From contig JBNKUI010000087.1 of NCBI GenBank assembly GCA_050298535.1, forward strand, positions 186,001 through 250,000: DNA of 64,000 nt, given 5' to 3'. The DNA comes from JABDMH01 sp050298535. Lineage in GTDB: Bacteria > Bacteroidota > Bacteroidia > Chitinophagales > Saprospiraceae. The position numbers and the translations under genes were made by a program. The notes under the pieces were generated by a model that was given only the letters and a program-made list of their open reading frames with translations, made no database searches and was not told where the DNA came from. Below, one piece after another: positions 42,901-50,218 of this stretch (position 1 is the stretch's first letter; each line of letters begins with the position of its first letter).

Positions 42901-43457
42901 TTTGTGGGTTCTTTGATTAGGCTGGGGGCACCGATCAAAAGGCCTAGCAATATGAGGAGAGGAGGAAGTGCATAGGGTAAATATCTTCGATTCTTCTTAA
43001 AATCGATAGCTGATTGAAAAGGGACTGGAGCAATCTCTTCTGTCTTTTGCTCAATAGATGCAATGATAAGTTCTCGGGAAGAAGAAGAATCGGCCTGCCG
43101 ATTCAATTGCAGGATGTTGATCAGCTTATCTTTTACGTCACCAAAGTGACTACCTATGATTTCAGCCGCCTGTTCGTGCGAAATGATTTTACCAAGCCTG
43201 AAATAGTGAATAATAGGCATAGCTACCCAGTATATGAGCGAAGCACCAGCCAAACCAATGAAGGAGTAGAAGAGCATCTTCCTGACACCTGTGCCGAAAA
43301 AGAAGAAATACTCTGTCAGCGCAAATATGAGGAAGCACAGAACTAAGAACCCCGTGGTATATAGACCGCCACGAATGAGCTGATTTATGTAGTATTTCCT
43401 AGTAAACTGATCAAGCTTTTTGATCAGAAGATCATAGTTCGAATTTTTTCGGGACAT
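39966..43457 (-). CDS. DUF4175 family large membrane-anchored coiled-coil protein
   Basis: About 1163 residues from the ATG at 43457 (a start 7 codons earlier is also possible). Membrane segments near residues 30-90 and 160-180 are followed by a long extracytoplasmic beta-rich part with the DUF4175 pattern SDDYGLKRITFNYQI. The second half is strongly charged and Gln/Glu-rich, with coiled-coil helices (residues about 510-1000). A 15-base tandem repeat encodes about ten EQQDG units (41236-41380). The function is unknown; the placement with an anti-sigma-like ATPase and ybeY appears to be a Bacteroidota arrangement. Codon repetition marks it as likely length-variable. Confidence 0.85.
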   Translation of the reverse strand: MSRKNSNYDLLIKKLDQFTRKYYINQLIRGGLYTTGFLVLCFLIFALTEYFFFFGTGVRKMLFYSFIGLAGASLIYWVAMPIIHYFRLGKIISHEQAAEIIGSHFGDVKDKLINILQLNRQADSSSSRELIIASIEQKTEEIAPVPFQSAIDFKKNRRYLPYALPPLLILLGLLIGAPSLIKEPTNRIIRNNLEFEPEAPFAFNISISNLEVPQYEDFTLNVDILGDFLPEQAFVDVGGFQYRMKKESNDSYSYIFNNVQEDQTFYLTAEGVSSKAYTLKVLKKPNILDFRVDLDYPAYLGRTDESLANVGDLVIPQGTKIDWIIQSINTDDLTIKIAEEEVLDANRLTDDTYTFNKRIFKNSPYKLIVGNDLLPRADSVSYVISVIPDLYPSISLKQFQDSTNQKLLYLVGDASDDYGLKRITFNYQITNKGVSKGDLMTLELDNPTSKQTAFDHIFNIQELQLSPGDEVSYYFEAWDNDGINGSKSSRSSLLKFAQPTKKEFQEKEDANEEEIKQALERSKKEAQDIKQDFKSLREKMLQEKSIDWQMKKELEDLLQRQEALENELDDAKNKFEENLKNQQEFAEIPEETLEKQEKLQELFEELADEETKELMQKIQELLEELKKDQALEMMENMEMNEEELEMELERLKELFKQLEFERDMKQEIDNLMELAEEQQELAEETEAQTIEEEQQDGEQQDGEQQDGEQQDGEQQDGEQQDGEQQDGEQQDGEQQDGEQQDNAQSLEEQQEDINEAFEDIKKALEDLQKQNEQLQQQKDMEDSEQQMQDIQQDLNQSMEQLQQQQNKKASKSQKNASQKMQQMAQQMQQQMQQGEMEQMQEDMAAMRQLLENLISLSFEQEALIETFNRTHTSTPKYTDLVQQQHKLEDDFHLIEDSLQALSQRVYQIESFVLEKVSDIKNHMGKSLKLLEDRKKAQAGDNQQRTMKNVNDLALMFSESMDQMQQQMAAMMSGSQMCTKPGNSNPQDGQGNVPMDKISEGQQQLNGDMQKMKEGLKNGMSEGTSKEFAQMAAKQAALRKALRDIQKAKQSQGQGSKELEEILQQMDRIETDLVNKRLTNEMLTRQQDILTRLLESERAEREREYENKRESNTAEDTEPTLPPSVEEYIKQREAQIEPFKTVSPALKPYYKELVEEYYKSLKEN
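41236..41380 (-). repeat. 15-base in-frame tandem repeat inside the DUF4175 gene
   Basis: The unit TCTTGCTGCTCACCA (plus strand) occurs nine full times from 41236 to 41370, followed by a partial tenth. A few copies differ by single bases (TCCTG or CGCCA). On the coding strand it encodes GEQQD, giving a run of Glu/Gln/Asp/Gly in a low-complexity linker. The near identity of copies points to slippage or recent expansion. Confidence 0.95.
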
Positions 43458-43507
43458 ACGCATATGTAAAAAGTGCACAAAAACTATACCTATAAAAATA
43501 ACACAAA

Positions 43508-43531
43508 CCTACGCCAGACTTTCTGGGTAGG
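43508..43531. terminator. Hairpin between the VTC-domain gene and the DUF4175 gene
   Basis: CCTAC-G-CCAGA pairs with TCTGG-GTAGG across a 3-base loop (10 bp with one bulged G). On the minus strand it is followed by a T-rich stretch (TTTGTGTTATTTTT). Possibly a terminator for the upstream CotH/VTC operon, though 150 bases past its last stop, or part of the DUF4175 promoter region. Confidence 0.4.
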
Positions 43532-43683
43532 CTTCCAAGATCACACATAGATTATCTGCATCAAAACCACAGTAATTTAAGTCCTTTCGGGCAAGGAAGC
43601 AACTTATCAGCATTCAAAAGGATAGATCTGGTCTTAGATGAGACGTTATGAACCTGAAAATAGTTCTAATAGAGAACTAAGAA

Positions 43684-44313
43684 TCACAATAACGCCTCTA
43701 TTATACCTTGGGCATACTTCGAAAAGCGAATTCGTTGGAAAGGAATGTATTGTTGAATCCACTCGGCATCTTCCTGATGTTTTTCATCGTATTTCAGTTC
43801 GATAACAAGTTGGTTTTCGGGTATATCAGGAACAGAAAAACCCGTGAGAAAACTTCCGAATCGCAACGTGCGATCAATGGTGATTCTAAACAAGCCTTCT
43901 GCACTACCGAAATAACTGCGTATATAGCGGTTTGTGGATATTCTAACGAAGCCTTTTGGTAAAAAAGAAGCGTCCTTCATAGCCTCGATTTCCTCCTCAA
44001 TGTTGTCAAGTGCAAAGGAGTGCCAGGGCCGAAGAACTTTCTCACCCAGGTGATTTAGCTTGATCTTCGTTTCAAGTACTGGGTTTTCAGCAAAGGACCA
44101 ATCTTCACCATACCACCGTAGACGATATTTTTTCCTCGTGGCAACACCATTCACTGACTGATAGAAACACTGTAGGTCAGGAGAATCAAAATAAACATTG
44201 TTTATAATACGGTCAGGATATAATGAAGTAAACCCAGCGGGATGCTCATGGATAATTTGAAGAATATGGCGAAAACCCAAACTTTTAGGATGGTACTTTA
44301 GCTCGTATCGCAT
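43684..44313 (-). CDS. VTC-domain (polyphosphate polymerase-like) protein
   Basis: 209 residues. The VTC/CYTH tunnel fold is suggested by basic and acidic strands in the family's order: YELKYHP, NNVYFDSPDLQCF, RKKYRLRWYG, LETKIK, RISTNRYIR, ITIDRTLRFG and VIELKYD. VTC4 domains make polyphosphate from ATP. Bacterial homologues next to CotH and DUF4956 genes are uncharacterised. Last gene of the four-gene operon, 3 bases after the CotH gene. Probably cytoplasmic (no signal). Confidence 0.88.
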   Translation of the reverse strand: MRYELKYHPKSLGFRHILQIIHEHPAGFTSLYPDRIINNVYFDSPDLQCFYQSVNGVATRKKYRLRWYGEDWSFAENPVLETKIKLNHLGEKVLRPWHSFALDNIEEEIEAMKDASFLPKGFVRISTNRYIRSYFGSAEGLFRITIDRTLRFGSFLTGFSVPDIPENQLVIELKYDEKHQEDAEWIQQYIPFQRIRFSKYAQGIIEALL

Positions 44314-44316
44314 CCC

Positions 44317-47193
44317 CTAAAGTGAGTTTTCGGTGGTGAAAGTGAGAGAAGAGCCGTCTTCGACGAGAAATGGTCTTTTTACATTTTCCATTTCGTATTT
44401 ATGGACAATAATCTCTGCGGGTCCAAATGTGGACTTCTTTTGAAAGACGGTAAATCCCGTTCCAACATTAGATAGAGCGATATGATCGATCTCAAGGTTG
44501 GACAAATCCTTGGAGGCCACACCGATGACGGCACCATCTACCCATCCTGAGTATAGATGTACTTCAGAGTCCTCCCCAACAGAAATTCCCTTGTCTCCAA
44601 TATTGGACATATGGACATCTCGAATTTCGACAATACTGCCAGAGAAATCAATGGCGTCGTTACCCGTATTTCGAAAATGGCCTCCATTGATTTCACCAAC
44701 GCAGAAATCTGCGTCAAAAGCATCAAAAGCGGTTGAATCAAAAACTACATCCGTAAGTGTAAATTGGGACCGAACAATATTGAGAGCATCTTCCTCCTGA
44801 CTATTTTTGAAGGAACAATCATAGACCTTAAGGTCTGCCTCATAGAAGGTGACGCCACCTGTCAGAGAAAAACCCCGATCATTAATGCGTGCAAGATCTC
44901 TAAAAAGCGTGTGCTTCAAAGTGGATTCAATATCCGTCTTACGCACCATTACAGCACCTGTGCGGTCTGAAGAATGAATGTAGATCGGAGCTTCTGATGT
45001 TCCGTTTATATACACCGGAGACTCTGAAAGTATGTATGCGTGTTCTGATAAGTCAATATTGGTTCCTTCGGTGATATATACTCTATAACCGGCAGGAATT
45101 CTTAAACTTTCGGTTATTTTACCGCTTCGGAGAAAGACTTCCTTACCATGCACCACTGCGGAGGGATGATCGAGATGATTGGAAACAAAGGACACCGAGT
45201 CTCCTACCAACCGGGAGGGTCCTAAAGGGTCCACCGAGATGAAATAATCTTTTTCAAAACCAAGCACCGAATATGCCAGGTCTTTTATCGGCCAATCAAG
45301 TGTAATTTCCTTCACATTCTCATGATTATGATCCGGAAAAACAACCTCGTTACGTATTTGGTCGCCAGGCCCGGGGATCTTCACTACCAACGGAAACTTA
45401 TGAATGTTTCGGAGCGTGAGGGTTTTACCTTGTAAGCTCGCAAGTAGGCTAGAGTTTTCAAATGCCGGCAAGCTCAGCTGTATCGCGGTATTATGGTTTT
45501 TAAACCAGGTACTATCAAAAGCAAAATAGAAATACTCCTCCGAAAAAATCGATTCATAAGTAGCCATTTCGTTACCATATCGATCGAAGATCTGATCGAT
45601 TCGAGGTGCTTTGGTTAGGCTATCTAGTGTCTGTAAATAGACGGACACTACTTTTTCATCATAGAAGAATTGTCGATAAGGTTCATAGGAGTCGGTCCGG
45701 TCGTAATAAACCTCATCAGATGAAAGTAATGATCCTGGATGGAGCACAGGTGATTTGCCGGTAAATCCATCGTAACCAATTGGCTCTAATTTATCAGACA
45801 AAGGGTTATAGTACCAACGCTGATTGTGCCAAGTAAGATTGTGGTATGCTCCGGTTATATCGACGATGGCCAGATACTTACCAAGTAGTTCCACATCAAA
45901 GATGTCCGAGGGATCAACGAGCCCGTTTTTATATAAGTACATGAGGTAGGATCCACGATGGTAGTGATCCTGCAGGGTGCTGCCTTCTTCAGTATATTTT
46001 TTCTCTTTGAATGGTCTGATACTTGCTACCTCTAATCCAGTCTTCTTGTCATCAGGGAAGACAAAGTTTGATATTCCTAGTGAGTCAAATTGTCTCGCAA
46101 TGCCATCCCAGAATCGCTCTTCTGTAAACTTGAGTATCGGCCCCTCCCTACGCGAACGAGATTCCACTAATTCTTTCATAAAGTGTTCTTCGCAGGCATA
46201 AAAACCTAAAATGTCATTATTGAGAGAAACCAGGACAAAATTATATCGGGGCGACAGAATATCCTGCTCTTCAAGCAATTTATGGTATAGCCATTCATCG
46301 AGAAAGCCCCGAGTCTCTGGACGCTGTAAATTAAAAGTGGTCATCCCCCACAAAGCGTATTCATCCTTTAAGTCTACTCGGAAAGACCACTTGGTACCCT
46401 TAAGGTGATCTACCCAGTCACCCTTGAGACGTATCTTTCCATCCATTTCGTTGCCATCAGCTGTAATTCGCGCATCCACCCAATCATCATCACTCGATAC
46501 CAGTAGACCACGTTTCCATGCCTCATCACGCTTCACTTGAAGTTTACGTAGAGAAGCATCGCTAATTTCCAGATCTATTCGGGGTATTTCGGATTTATCC
46601 CGAACCGTCTCAAGATTTATTTCTTCTACTGCCAGGTCGTCAAAATAAACATCCATTCCATCTCCTCCCGCATAGCAATAAATCTTGACAGCATCATAGT
46701 TTTCGCCAAGCTGAAAAACGATATGGAGCTGCTCCCAGCCAGAATTCTCTTTTTCAACCGGTTGCTTTACAGATAAGTATAAGTCTTTCGGATCATCGGC
46801 AGTAACCACCAACCAAGAATCGACGTTATCGGGATTATAGCGCCAAACGCTAACGTGATAAGTTGCCTTGAGATCTTGATCATCCGGCGAAAACAGGGTA
46901 GTTAGCCCATAGATATTCGATGAATTCAGTGCAATGCTTTTAGCACCAGATCTTGCTTTACGCGAGGTAATAAACTTAGCGCCTTCCAGCTTTTGGTCAC
47001 CGCAATTGAAATAGTCTCCATCAATAGACTCCAGATCACATGAAAAAAGGGTGACTGAGTTTTGGGTATCATTTGTTGAAGTAACATCACTTGCTCCACC
47101 ATCGTAAGCCAGTAGTGCAATGACGACCAGAAATGGGACACTCCATAATATGGCCCCCCAGGGGAAACGTTTATTGGATTCCTTTAATATCAT
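44317..47193 (-). CDS. CotH-family kinase with N-terminal anchor and C-terminal beta-helix
   Basis: 958 residues. One N-terminal membrane segment (AILWSVPFLVVIALLAY); residues about 45-200 are a jelly-roll-like region ending VYFDDLAVEE. The CotH domain (about 205-560) has GKIRLKGDWVDH and the catalytic-region pattern DITGAYHNLTWHNQRWYYNP...PIGYDGF. After a linker, residues about 720-930 form right-handed beta-helix-like repeats (ALNIVRSQFTLTDVVFDS, NTGNDAIDFSG). CotH proteins are atypical secreted Ser/Thr kinases known from spore coats; here, in a non-sporulating lineage, the target is unknown. Overlaps DUF4956 by 4 bases. Confidence 0.87.
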   Translation of the reverse strand: MILKESNKRFPWGAILWSVPFLVVIALLAYDGGASDVTSTNDTQNSVTLFSCDLESIDGDYFNCGDQKLEGAKFITSRKARSGAKSIALNSSNIYGLTTLFSPDDQDLKATYHVSVWRYNPDNVDSWLVVTADDPKDLYLSVKQPVEKENSGWEQLHIVFQLGENYDAVKIYCYAGGDGMDVYFDDLAVEEINLETVRDKSEIPRIDLEISDASLRKLQVKRDEAWKRGLLVSSDDDWVDARITADGNEMDGKIRLKGDWVDHLKGTKWSFRVDLKDEYALWGMTTFNLQRPETRGFLDEWLYHKLLEEQDILSPRYNFVLVSLNNDILGFYACEEHFMKELVESRSRREGPILKFTEERFWDGIARQFDSLGISNFVFPDDKKTGLEVASIRPFKEKKYTEEGSTLQDHYHRGSYLMYLYKNGLVDPSDIFDVELLGKYLAIVDITGAYHNLTWHNQRWYYNPLSDKLEPIGYDGFTGKSPVLHPGSLLSSDEVYYDRTDSYEPYRQFFYDEKVVSVYLQTLDSLTKAPRIDQIFDRYGNEMATYESIFSEEYFYFAFDSTWFKNHNTAIQLSLPAFENSSLLASLQGKTLTLRNIHKFPLVVKIPGPGDQIRNEVVFPDHNHENVKEITLDWPIKDLAYSVLGFEKDYFISVDPLGPSRLVGDSVSFVSNHLDHPSAVVHGKEVFLRSGKITESLRIPAGYRVYITEGTNIDLSEHAYILSESPVYINGTSEAPIYIHSSDRTGAVMVRKTDIESTLKHTLFRDLARINDRGFSLTGGVTFYEADLKVYDCSFKNSQEEDALNIVRSQFTLTDVVFDSTAFDAFDADFCVGEINGGHFRNTGNDAIDFSGSIVEIRDVHMSNIGDKGISVGEDSEVHLYSGWVDGAVIGVASKDLSNLEIDHIALSNVGTGFTVFQKKSTFGPAEIIVHKYEMENVKRPFLVEDGSSLTFTTENSL

Positions 47194-47864
47194 ACCATCA
47201 GATCAGGCTTGTCTACAAAAGACATTGACGTATTATCCGATAAACCAGCTAACGCTTTTCTTACCTCATCAAGTGTTTTTGGAGACGTAATATTACAGAT
47301 GTATGTTAGGTCTAACTTCTCGTTTCTTTGATCCATCCGCTTCAGTTCCACGTAGTCAAACCGGGACTTTAAGATCTCCGAGATACTATCAAGGTCCAGC
47401 ACATCCGTATTAATATTCACAAACATTTTGTCATCCTTATTGAAGATTCGCTTACTACCAAATTGATTGAGGTAAACGATAGGTAGAATGCAGGCTAAGG
47501 CCAATGCAGCCAGGATAGGTTTATCTGCTCCCGTCACTAATCCAATTGCAATTGTCAGAAAGAGGTAGGTAAGTTCTTCAGGATCTTTGATTGCCGCCCG
47601 AAAACGTACAATAGAAAGCGCACCAACCAAACCCAGAGACAAAGCAAGGGATGATTTTATAACTGAAATGATGAGGAATGTGGTGAGAGCGAGGGGCACG
47701 AAGTTCATTCCAAATTTACTTCTATTGGAGACACTGTGGCCAAACCGTGTATAAAACCAGCGAAGAATAAGTGCAAGAAAGGCCGTGAGAATCAGGTTGA
47801 TAAGGAAAGAAGTGATGTCTACGGTATTGTTAAAGTCCTGTAGGTATTCTTCAAATTGTAACAT
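47190..47864 (-). CDS. DUF4956 membrane protein
   Basis: 224 residues. About four membrane helices in the first 140 residues, with SLGLVGALSIVRFRAAIKDPEE as the conserved signature, then a soluble ferredoxin-like C-terminus (about 145-224). The family occurs beside CotH and VTC genes in many bacteria, and its function is unknown. Overlaps the CotH gene by 4 bases and follows the large polytopic protein by 56 bases. Confidence 0.88.
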   Translation of the reverse strand: MLQFEEYLQDFNNTVDITSFLINLILTAFLALILRWFYTRFGHSVSNRSKFGMNFVPLALTTFLIISVIKSSLALSLGLVGALSIVRFRAAIKDPEELTYLFLTIAIGLVTGADKPILAALALACILPIVYLNQFGSKRIFNKDDKMFVNINTDVLDLDSISEILKSRFDYVELKRMDQRNEKLDLTYICNITSPKTLDEVRKALAGLSDNTSMSFVDKPDLMV

Positions 47865-47920
47865 AGGGTAGATTCATTAGAATAGTAAAGATCAATCTTT
47901 TTCTTGACACACAATTTGTA

Positions 47921-50170
47921 TTACTCCAGCACAAAATTGTTATAAAGCACGACACCACGAGGAGTCTTGATAAATACATTCTTCTGGACGGGCTTGATCA
48001 TCAGATTATCAATAGAAATGTTTTTTCCATAAAGGATGATTCGATGGTATGAATCTGAAGCCAGAGACTGGTTGACAAGTACCCAGTTTTTATAGATAGC
48101 GGTATTGGCCCGTATTGACTGAATACCATGGGATCTCAAATCGGAAGATCCTTGACCGGATAAATACTCAAGTGCAGGCATACCATCGTATGAAGGATCA
48201 ATATATACCCAAAATGACACAGCTAAGGTTCCATTAGTTAGCAAGGTATCCAGCACAACCATATCCCCAGGGGAATGAAAGGAATGACGTCCTTCTAAAG
48301 CAAGATCAATTTCTGACAAATATGCACCAGACTCAAAGTCCATAAACGTCACATTGTCACAGTTGGGATAACAAACAATAGTGTCGACTTGACCAGGCAA
48401 GACCTCTTGAGCCATTTCAAGATGCCATTTGGTAGAGTCTATGAATGCGCTTAGTGGCAACTCGGACATTGTGATATACTCATCGCTCCAAAATGTTGTT
48501 GCCTTATTGAACAGTCTCTTCTCCGCATCCGTCAGCTCACTGTTGTGGGTCTTGATGATCAATAGTGGTTTGTCATTGAAATCCTGAAGTCGTGGTTTTT
48601 CAACTAAGGGGCCGCCCAAGAGTTGGATGTTGCTGTGAGCTTGACTAAAAGCGGGTCTTGATGCAATGGAGGGTGTGAATCCCAACCCAGTGTGATAAGC
48701 ACATTTCATAGACTCTACCAGTCCCGAAAAATCGCGACCTAAGTGCATCTTATCCGTTCGCACGGCTACGGCCGGCAGAGGAAGAATGGCCTGAAAATCA
48801 TCCACCTGCTTTCCACTCATTGTAAAACGATCCAAATATGATTTACTGATAGATTCCAATTTGTCGTTTTTCAATAAGGGCCTATTGGCAGTACGCAGAA
48901 AGTTTTCAAAGCCTTCTGCCAAAAATGCCATCATAGCAAATAATGGAATGAGTTTGATCCAGGTACCCAAGTGCTTTTTCCTGATCCAAAGGTAGAATTG
49001 GAAAAAATGTAGAGCGGCTAGAATACTACCGACATAGAAGAACACCCAGCTGAAGCGCCCCAAAGATCTGAACTGCTTTACGGGTGAGATTATGTCCGCC
49101 AACCCTGAGAAGATCTTATACTTAAAGGGAATACACATGGAGAAGAGAAGAACGATCAGAGCCGCCAGAAAAAAGTCGACATGTTCTCGAGAGATCTTGG
49201 GTACTAGGGATGCCCGATCTGCTCGTTGGATTAGAAGCACCAATAGAAAGAGCACTAAGCCCACAATGGTGGCAGAACCCACAAAGGCTCTTCCTTCCCA
49301 TTCGTAGATGGGCTGAAAAAGGGAATTGATAATGTAATTGAAGGTTCCGCTGGGAGGCATGAAGATACTCGCAGGTGTGGCAATATACCGGAAGAACCCG
49401 TATGGAGAGACAGGACGATCATCGACAGGATCGGACAAATCACTTAGTAAAAGGAAAAAAAGGAGGGGCAAAACCGCTGCAAGAAACAATGGACCGTACA
49501 TTCTTAGTTTCTCAAGAGGTCGGCCTACACGGACTACTTTAATGAAGACTAATGCCAAGATAAAACTACTGCACATTGCAAGATGATACAAATGTATACC
49601 CCCTATCATGAGCATGAAAACCAAAAGGAGTATCGACCAATACCATCGAAAGGTCTCTAGGGAACGGATTACCAGGTACCATACCGCCGGAATAATGAAA
49701 CTATAGGACAGACTGAGGTGACCATGCAATCGTGACCATTGTGGCGAAAGCAACATGATACCCAGCGCAATAGGGATGGCGTACCATACGGGAGTCCGAT
49801 AGTGGCGCAAAAGAATATAGATCATCACGGATCCTACGATCATACCCAACAACATGGAGATATTGATGATAGCCACACCGTAGTTTCTGATCGGATAGAT
49901 ATGATCGTCAATAAGATTCAAGAACCATACATACAGAGGATGGACATCCAGGTAAAGCAAGTGCTCACCATAGGGATAGTTTGCTCCGGGGAAATGCAAA
50001 CCGTGACCATATTTCAGGTAGTAACAAAAAACATAGTAGCCATTTAGGGCGTCTCCGGAATTACCAAAGAGGAAGCCATTTGGATGATGGAAAATGTCAG
50101 TAAAACCCCATCCAACAACCAGACAGGAAAGAGACGCCAACAGGAATACGTAGAAAAGCTTCTGTTTCAT
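47921..50170 (-). CDS. Large polytopic membrane protein, GT-C glycosyltransferase-like
   Basis: 749 residues. About 11-12 membrane segments in the first 430 residues, then a soluble C-terminal part (about 430-749). The first loop GNSGDALNGYYVFCYYLKYG resembles the acidic loop of GT-C lipid-sugar transferases, but no family can be named with confidence. It stands upstream of DUF4956-CotH-VTC on the same strand, with a 56-base gap; membership in that module is likely but not proven. A possible role is transferring a sugar or assembling a surface polymer. Confidence 0.6.
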   Translation of the reverse strand: MKQKLFYVFLLASLSCLVVGWGFTDIFHHPNGFLFGNSGDALNGYYVFCYYLKYGHGLHFPGANYPYGEHLLYLDVHPLYVWFLNLIDDHIYPIRNYGVAIINISMLLGMIVGSVMIYILLRHYRTPVWYAIPIALGIMLLSPQWSRLHGHLSLSYSFIIPAVWYLVIRSLETFRWYWSILLLVFMLMIGGIHLYHLAMCSSFILALVFIKVVRVGRPLEKLRMYGPLFLAAVLPLLFFLLLSDLSDPVDDRPVSPYGFFRYIATPASIFMPPSGTFNYIINSLFQPIYEWEGRAFVGSATIVGLVLFLLVLLIQRADRASLVPKISREHVDFFLAALIVLLFSMCIPFKYKIFSGLADIISPVKQFRSLGRFSWVFFYVGSILAALHFFQFYLWIRKKHLGTWIKLIPLFAMMAFLAEGFENFLRTANRPLLKNDKLESISKSYLDRFTMSGKQVDDFQAILPLPAVAVRTDKMHLGRDFSGLVESMKCAYHTGLGFTPSIASRPAFSQAHSNIQLLGGPLVEKPRLQDFNDKPLLIIKTHNSELTDAEKRLFNKATTFWSDEYITMSELPLSAFIDSTKWHLEMAQEVLPGQVDTIVCYPNCDNVTFMDFESGAYLSEIDLALEGRHSFHSPGDMVVLDTLLTNGTLAVSFWVYIDPSYDGMPALEYLSGQGSSDLRSHGIQSIRANTAIYKNWVLVNQSLASDSYHRIILYGKNISIDNLMIKPVQKNVFIKTPRGVVLYNNFVLE

Positions 50171-50218
50171 ATGGATATGTATCCATACAGGATCTATTGG
50201 CGAATATACTGTTCTACA

